Source: Luteipulveratus mongoliensis
Lineage (GTDB): Bacteria > Actinomycetota > Actinomycetes > Actinomycetales > Dermatophilaceae
NCBI RefSeq assembly: GCF_001190945.1
Contig: NZ_CP011112.1
Coordinates: 992,001 to 1,056,000 of the forward strand
Reading direction: 5' to 3'
Length of the DNA stretch: 64,000 nt
Shown here in pieces: positions 59,150-64,000 of this stretch; position 1 is the stretch's first letter; each line of letters starts with the position of its first letter. Under the pieces are notes generated by a model. That model worked only from the letters and a program-made list of their open reading frames with translations. It was not told the origin of the DNA and made no database searches. A program made the position numbers and the translations under genes.

Positions 59150-60822
59150 CGGGACTGGATGGCCTTGAGGAAGATCTGCTTGACGTCTTCGGGGTTCTGG
59201 GCCTGGAAGACCTCACCGCCGACCGCGCTGACGATGGGCTGCAGCTCGCTCTGCTTGGGCTCGGTGCCCAGCCCGATCATCATGATCGACACCGGACGGT
59301 CGGGGTTCTTGATCCGCTTGAGGCTGGCGATCAGCGCTTCCTGGCTGATGCCACCGGCCGGGTCGTCGTTGGCGCCGTCGGTGATGATGACGACGGAGTT
59401 GACGCGGTTGGGGTTGTACGACGTCACGGCGGCTTGATAGGCGGCGAGCGTGGTGTCGAACAGCCCGGTGTCGCCGCGGGTCTGGCCCGGCAGATCGTTC
59501 ATCGCCTTGGTCAGGGTGGCGAACTGGTCAGAGCTGCCGACCTTGGTGTCCAGCCGCCGGATCGGCACCTGCTCCTTGTAGTCCTTCTGGCCAGCGAGCA
59601 GGGTCGAGAAGGTCCACAGCCCCATCTCGGTCGTGCGCGGGATGGTGGCCAGGCCGATCTTGCCGGCGTCGCGCGCGAGCTGGATGCGGGTGTCCCCGCC
59701 CTTGGTGCGGCCCTGCATCGAGCCGGACACGTCGATAACGACCAGCTGGCGACTGTCGAGTGCGGCCTTGCCCCACAGGTCGAGCAGCTGGGTGACCTCG
59801 GCGTCACTCGGGTCGGCGATGGTCTGGGGCATCGGGTTGGGCTCGCCCGGCAGGCTGGGACCGGACTCGCTCTCCGCGATCCGGAAGCCGTTGTTGCGCA
59901 GTGACACCTTGGCGTCGTCGCTGGTGAGCAGCTTTTGGAGGCTGTCGACGGCCTCCGGGGTGCTGCCCGGCGCGTCCTTGATCCGCACGAACGGGTAGCG
60001 CAGCATCGCCGTGCCCTCCTTGGGCACCAGCGCGGAGAGCTTGGACTGCGGGTTGTCCCGGTTGTACGCCGCGATCGCCTGCTCGCTCGATGGGAAGGCG
60101 CGGGCCTTGGTCTTGACCGCAGATGCTTGGTCGAAGAGCGCGCCCCCCGAGGTGTCAGCGTGACTCATCTCCAGGATCGTGCTGGTGAGCGCTTCCTTCG
60201 CACGCTGGTCGGTGCCGAGCGTACGACTGGCGGCCGTGACGGCGAGTGTCGTGGGCGAGGACGCCTCCGGCCGGTCCATCAGGAACGGCATCGAGGTCGT
60301 GATCGACTTCCAGGGCTGAGCGCCCGTGGTGGCCGGGCTCGCCAGGCTGGCCGGGACGGCGATCATGCTGGGCGAGGTCGCGACGGTCGGACCGACCGTG
60401 ACATCGGCAAGGCCCGGGTCCTTGGTCCACACGGTGCTGTCGGGGATCCACACGGCCGGCCGCTGCTTGTCCTGCGTGCGGATGGAATCGGTGACCTCGG
60501 TCGGGGTGTTGACGGTGACGACGTAGCTGGTGCAGCCGTCGTCCCGGATCGTGCCCTTGGTGAGGTCGTTGATGACCGGCGCCATCTCGGCCGTCGTGGC
60601 GACCCGCACGGGCTGCTGCTCGCATCCCTCGGACCCTGATCCACCGGTGGCGTTGCCGCCTCCGGTAGCGTCCTTGGAATTGCCTCGGTCACCGAGGACC
60701 CAGATCGCGCCGCCCACGAGCAGGACGGCGACAGCGACGGCGAGAACAGCCGCCAGCAGACGACCGCCAGGCCCGGTTGAGGTGTGCCGGCCGGATGACG
60801 GCGTGGCTGAATGACGTCCCAC
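59134..60822 (-). CDS. Membrane-anchored protein with solute-binding-like and VWA domains, paralogue 1
   Basis: A 562-residue protein. One helix (LLAAVLAVAVAVLLVGGAIW) anchors it, then comes an extracytoplasmic region resembling an ABC substrate-binding protein (RVATTAEMAPVINDLTKG, RPAVWIPDSTVWT, SPSMIAVPASLA). A von Willebrand A domain follows with the complete MIDAS DVSGSMQ, Thr in TTEMGLWTFST and Asp in IITDGANDDP. VWA domains bind ligands through Mg2+. The role of this domain pair is unknown; surface adhesion or metal/protein assembly are possibilities. It lies next to a close paralogue on the same strand. Confidence 0.88.
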   Translation of the reverse strand: MGRHSATPSSGRHTSTGPGGRLLAAVLAVAVAVLLVGGAIWVLGDRGNSKDATGGGNATGGSGSEGCEQQPVRVATTAEMAPVINDLTKGTIRDDGCTSYVVTVNTPTEVTDSIRTQDKQRPAVWIPDSTVWTKDPGLADVTVGPTVATSPSMIAVPASLASPATTGAQPWKSITTSMPFLMDRPEASSPTTLAVTAASRTLGTDQRAKEALTSTILEMSHADTSGGALFDQASAVKTKARAFPSSEQAIAAYNRDNPQSKLSALVPKEGTAMLRYPFVRIKDAPGSTPEAVDSLQKLLTSDDAKVSLRNNGFRIAESESGPSLPGEPNPMPQTIADPSDAEVTQLLDLWGKAALDSRQLVVIDVSGSMQGRTKGGDTRIQLARDAGKIGLATIPRTTEMGLWTFSTLLAGQKDYKEQVPIRRLDTKVGSSDQFATLTKAMNDLPGQTRGDTGLFDTTLAAYQAAVTSYNPNRVNSVVIITDGANDDPAGGISQEALIASLKRIKNPDRPVSIMMIGLGTEPKQSELQPIVSAVGGEVFQAQNPEDVKQIFLKAIQSRQASS

Positions 60823-60976
60823 GGGGTGCCACTCTAAACTGCGCGCCCGCGTGCTCAGTGACGATCTCGTAAGTTGCCGTGCCGAGTGTGACCGTCGTCA
60901 CTCGATCCGTGATAGCGGCAGTCCTACGGACGTCGTACGCGTCCTGCCGCCCCTTGGCGTCGTACGAGCCCCGCGA

Positions 60977-62836
60977 TCACCGCGCCCGAACCTGCATCAC
61001 CTCGAGGAAGATCTGCTTGATGTTCTCCGGGGTCAGGGCGTGGAACGTCTTGCTCTGGTTGCCTGCCGCGGCGGTGATCTGCTGCATCGCCGGGAGGTTC
61101 ACCTTGTCGCCGACGCCGATGAGGATCAGGTTGATCGGGCGCTCGGAGCTGCGCAGTCGGGTGAGAGTGGCCAGCAAGGCGTCGAGGCCGACGCCGCCAG
61201 TCGGGTCATCGTTCGCGCCATCGGTCAGCAGCACGATGGAGTTGACCCGCGACGGGTTGTAGTTGGAGTTGGCGCTCTGGAAGGCGGCCAGGATCGTGTC
61301 GTACAGACCGGTGTCGCCCTGCGTCTGCTGCGGCAGTCCTTGGAGTCCGGCGTCCAGCAGTGCCCGCTGGTCGGTGTAGCCCGCGCGCGCATCGAGGCGG
61401 CGCATCGGCTGGATCTCCTTGTGGTCCTCGGTCGCGCCCAGGTTGGTCGAGAACTTCCACAGACCCATCTCGGTCGAGGAGGGCAGGCCCTTGAGGGCGA
61501 TCCGAGCCGCATCGCGCGCCAGCTTGATGCTGGTCGACTTCCCGGCCGCCGCCTGCATCGAGCCGGACACGTCGATGACCCACAGCTGGGTGCTGTCCTC
61601 GGACGCGCGGTGCCACAGGTTGACCAGCTGGGTGACGTCGCCGACCGCGGGGTCCGGAGTCACCTTGAGGCTGCTCGGCACCCCGGGCACGCCGGGGCCG
61701 CGCTCGGTCGGGGTGACCCGGAATCCTGCACTCCGCAGCTGGGCCTGAGCGGTGCTGCTGGTCAGCAGCCGCTGCAGCTCATCGACGGTGCTCAGCGCAC
61801 TCGAAGGTGTGCCCGTCACCCGGACGAAGGGATAGCGGAGCATCGCGACGCCTTCACTGGGAATGGCGGCCGACAGTTTGCCTTGTGCGTGTGTGGCGTT
61901 ATGGCTCTGCACCGCCTGCTCACTGGTCGGAAAGGCCTTGGCCTGACCTTTGGGGGAATTCGTCTGCGTGAACAGGGCCTCGCTCCGGGTGTCGGCGCGG
62001 CTCATCTGAAGAATCATCCCGGAGAGCTGATCCATGCTGGACACGCTCGTGGTGGACTTCTGCGCCTGAGGCTTACCGAGCTCTTGCTGAGTCTTACCGG
62101 CCGGTATCTTGCCGGCCGCAATCTTGCCGCCTTGAGGTTGCGTGCCTTCTTGCGGCTGCACCACATTGGACTCGCCGACCGGCGGCGCGGCTGCGCCGAT
62201 CGGGGCGGCGCCGTTCTGTCCGGCCGAGGCCAGCGCGAGAGCGGTCGGTGTCGACACGTCGGGACCGGCCATCAGCTGAGGCATCGCGTTGATGGTCTTC
62301 CACGGCTGCAAGCCGGTGGTGCTCGAGGTCGCGAGCGCCGCGGGCACGGCCATCACGGTCGGGCTGACGGCGAGCGTCGGGCCGAGCTTGAACTCAGCGC
62401 TGCGCAGCTCATTGGTCCACACCGTGCTGTCGGGGATCCAGACGGTTGGACGGTAAGAGTCCTCGGCCCGAATCGCGCTCACCACCTGTGCCGGCGTGTT
62501 CACAGTGACCGCGACCCGCGCGCACCCGTCCGAGGTCAGCATCGAATGCGTCAGCCGGCTGACCACCGGTGCCATCTCCGCCGTCGTCGCGACGCGAAGA
62601 GGCCGTTGGCGGCACCCGGCCACGGTCGGGGGCTGGCCGGCCACCGCTGCCTGACCACCCGGTCCGCCGGCTCCGCTGGCGGAGTCCTTCCCGCTGCCGT
62701 GCAGGGCCCAGGCCGAAGCGCCGCCGATCACCGCGACGACGATCACCGCCAGCGCGGCGGCGATGAGGTTGGGCCCTCTGCCGGGCAGAGCCGAGTGTCG
62801 TGCTGCTGAGCGAGGTCTACTGGAGTGCTGTCCCAC
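60977..62836 (-). CDS. Membrane-anchored protein with solute-binding-like and VWA domains, paralogue 2
   Basis: A 619-residue paralogue of the preceding protein: anchor helix (LIAAALAVIVVAVIGGASAW), binding-protein-like region (RVATTAEMAPVVSRLTHS, RPTVWIPDSTVWT), and VWA domain with MIDAS DVSGSMQ and LLTDGANDDP. It differs by an insertion of about 50 Gln/Gly/Pro/Lys-rich residues (around PQEGTQPQGGKIAAGKIPAG) in the binding-like region. The 154-bp gap to paralogue 1 could hold a second promoter. Expressed first if the two form an operon. Confidence 0.88.
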   Translation of the reverse strand: MGQHSSRPRSAARHSALPGRGPNLIAAALAVIVVAVIGGASAWALHGSGKDSASGAGGPGGQAAVAGQPPTVAGCRQRPLRVATTAEMAPVVSRLTHSMLTSDGCARVAVTVNTPAQVVSAIRAEDSYRPTVWIPDSTVWTNELRSAEFKLGPTLAVSPTVMAVPAALATSSTTGLQPWKTINAMPQLMAGPDVSTPTALALASAGQNGAAPIGAAAPPVGESNVVQPQEGTQPQGGKIAAGKIPAGKTQQELGKPQAQKSTTSVSSMDQLSGMILQMSRADTRSEALFTQTNSPKGQAKAFPTSEQAVQSHNATHAQGKLSAAIPSEGVAMLRYPFVRVTGTPSSALSTVDELQRLLTSSTAQAQLRSAGFRVTPTERGPGVPGVPSSLKVTPDPAVGDVTQLVNLWHRASEDSTQLWVIDVSGSMQAAAGKSTSIKLARDAARIALKGLPSSTEMGLWKFSTNLGATEDHKEIQPMRRLDARAGYTDQRALLDAGLQGLPQQTQGDTGLYDTILAAFQSANSNYNPSRVNSIVLLTDGANDDPTGGVGLDALLATLTRLRSSERPINLILIGVGDKVNLPAMQQITAAAGNQSKTFHALTPENIKQIFLEVMQVRAR

Positions 62837-62900
62837 GGCGTCACCGTAAGGGAGAGATGTAAATGAATAGGTAAATGAATCGGCAGGACTTTCTGCGAAG

Positions 62901-63686
62901 TTACGTCTGTGCAGGTTCGTCGCTTCGGAAGGCCCGCATCGGGGTCCAACCGCCTATATCAATCAACGTCTCACGCGCAAGGTCTGGGCGATCGGTAATG
63001 ATTCCGTTCACACCGTCATCGGCCAAGCGTCGGACGTTTACCGGTTTATTGATGGTCCAGGCGCGGACTTGCAGACCCATTGCGTGCGACATGTCGACGA
63101 GGCGTCCGGCCACTCGTCGGTCGGCCAACCAGGGCACGCCACCGAGGCGCCACGGCACATGGGCGGCGAGCGCGGTCGTACTCCCGCGGCCCGGGACGCG
63201 GACGCCGAGGCGAGCCGACCACATCAGTGATGACAACGACTTCCAGCCCAGCGCGCGGCGGGTGCCCGGGCTGCGTTCGACGACGGCCTCCAACCAGCTG
63301 TCCCAGCCGCCGGCCACCCAGACCCGTGAGCCGGAGCCCGTACGACGGAGGGTCGCCGCGAGCGGCTCGATCGCCTCTTCGTCCTTGACGTCCACGAGCA
63401 GCTCGGCGTCGGGGAAGGCCGCCAGCACGTCGTAGAGGCGGGTGACCCCGGGCTCGTGACGCAGGTCCGCCCATGTGGCGGCGGAGACAGGGCCGCGCCG
63501 CGTCGTCGTACGGTCGAGGGTCGAGTCGTGGAAGGCGAGGACGACGCCGTCTGCGGTCACTCGCGCATCGGTCTCGAGCGTGCGGACCCCGAGGGCCCAG
63601 GACGCGGCGAAGGCGGCCAGCGTGTTCTCCGGAGCGAGGCCCGCTCCGCCACGGTGCGCGATGACGTCCTGCACGATGCCGTCCAC
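62901..63686 (-). CDS. Glycerophosphodiester phosphodiesterase family protein
   Basis: A protein of about 261 residues with the GDPD barrel. Its start reads VIAHRGGAGLAPENTLAAF (catalytic HRG...PENT), the metal/catalytic pair continues in LETDARVTADGVVLAFHDST, and the end has VRAWTINKPVNVRRLADDGV and GIITDRPD. It hydrolyses glycerophosphodiesters from phospholipid breakdown to glycerol-3-phosphate. The GTG at 63686 was chosen; GTG 63713 adds nine residues. No signal peptide is visible, so it is probably cytosolic. Confidence 0.9.
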   Translation of the reverse strand: MDGIVQDVIAHRGGAGLAPENTLAAFAASWALGVRTLETDARVTADGVVLAFHDSTLDRTTTRRGPVSAATWADLRHEPGVTRLYDVLAAFPDAELLVDVKDEEAIEPLAATLRRTGSGSRVWVAGGWDSWLEAVVERSPGTRRALGWKSLSSLMWSARLGVRVPGRGSTTALAAHVPWRLGGVPWLADRRVAGRLVDMSHAMGLQVRAWTINKPVNVRRLADDGVNGIITDRPDLARETLIDIGGWTPMRAFRSDEPAQT

Positions 63687-63841
63687 ATGACCACTGTCCA
63701 GGCCCGCTCCCACGGAGGGCCAGAGTGGCGCGACCGTGCTTGGGCAACGTTCATGTCCGCTTCACGGGCCAGGCGCCGCAGCACCCTGTCAACATCTGTA
63801 CGCCACAGCGGGTCCACAGACATGTTGCTTAGAGTTCACCC

Positions 63842-64000
63842 ATGGCGATCGCGACCGAACGGGTGTCAACCCGCCCGTCCGACGCCGCCGCAACCCCCGA
63901 TCTGGCCTTCCGCAGCATCACCTGGCGGCAGGTGCGACTGGTCGCGCTGGCGGGCTACGCGCTCACGCTGATCGTCTCGATCGCGCTCAACGGCATCCCC
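63842..64000 (+). CDS. N-terminus of a membrane protein (partial)
   Basis: An ATG at 63842 opens a frame to the window end. After a polar lead of about 30 residues (ATERVSTRPSDAAATPDLAF) a basic turn (SITWRQVRL) leads into a hydrophobic helix (VALAGYALTLIVSIALNGIP). Only 53 residues are visible, so the family cannot be named. It is divergent from the phosphodiesterase gene, with a gap of about 155 bases. Confidence 0.6.
   Translation, partial: MAIATERVSTRPSDAAATPDLAFRSITWRQVRLVALAGYALTLIVSIALNGIP

Noticed and set aside
1-64000. rRNA or tRNA genes, integrase or transposase genes, phage genes
   Set aside because: None was recognised on either strand; the repeats found have no accompanying enzyme in the window.

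Overview
The window is high-GC DNA from an actinobacterium. Dense coding, GTG starts, ATGA/GTGA stop-start overlaps, a bacterial proteasome activator (Bpa) ending in GQYL, an F420-type LLM oxidoreductase, an ECF sigma factor fused to its own anti-sigma domain, and an actinobacterial-style histidine-utilisation cluster all point that way. The genus cannot be fixed from the sequence alone; a Nocardioidaceae- or Dermatophilaceae-like organism is my guess. No rRNA, tRNA, CRISPR array, prophage or insertion sequence with a transposase was seen.

Layout. 0-10 kb: a transporter tail, a TetR regulator divergent from a GNAT acetyltransferase, two alpha/beta hydrolases, a CDF cation exporter, a fructosamine-kinase-like protein, an acyl-CoA synthetase, YciI, a small phosphotransferase, an LLM oxidoreductase and a secreted lipoprotein. 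10-20 kb: an FAD dehydrogenase, a secreted phosphodiesterase, an AI-2E-type exporter with a NUDIX hydrolase, a methyltransferase, a thioesterase, a lipoprotein, two tandem trypsin-like proteases and bpa. 20-28 kb: a PadR-controlled FtsX-type ABC exporter, a quinone oxidoreductase, a secreted protein, a truncated tetR remnant, mobA and an IclR regulator.

29-43.5 kb holds a full five-step histidine degradation route in two operons: hutH-NUDIX-hutU-NCS1 transporter, and M20 amidohydrolase-hutF-hutI. They are separated by an ene-reductase/MerR pair, a YbaK protein and two paralogous membrane-anchored proteins of unknown function. Both hut operons carry the same 16-bp palindrome (GTCTCGNNTCTGAGAC) 54-55 bp before the first start codon. 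The first copy lies in the divergent region facing the IclR gene, so an IclR-controlled hut regulon is the simplest model.

43.6-64 kb: a NarL-type two-component system, the sigma/anti-sigma fusion, a polysaccharide deacetylase, a DUF4333 lipoprotein, a branched-chain 2-oxoacid dehydrogenase operon (E1alpha-E1beta-E2) divergent from an Lrp regulator, an ankyrin protein, an AbiEi/DUF559-like gene bracketed by two matching palindromes, a TPP riboswitch controlling a thiamine ABC transporter (thiBPQ), two tandem VWA/binding-protein-like membrane proteins, a glycerophosphodiester phosphodiesterase, and the start of a membrane protein.

The most distinctive structural feature is a set of non-coding repeat families. 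A roughly 107-bp palindromic element with CGCTGGTCGAGTAG ends occurs five times plus one half copy. A roughly 150-bp composite hairpin element occurs twice in opposite orientation. A 70-bp palindrome flanks one gene. Several copies touch coding sequence: they supply stop codons, and one half copy has become codons 6-22 of hutI.
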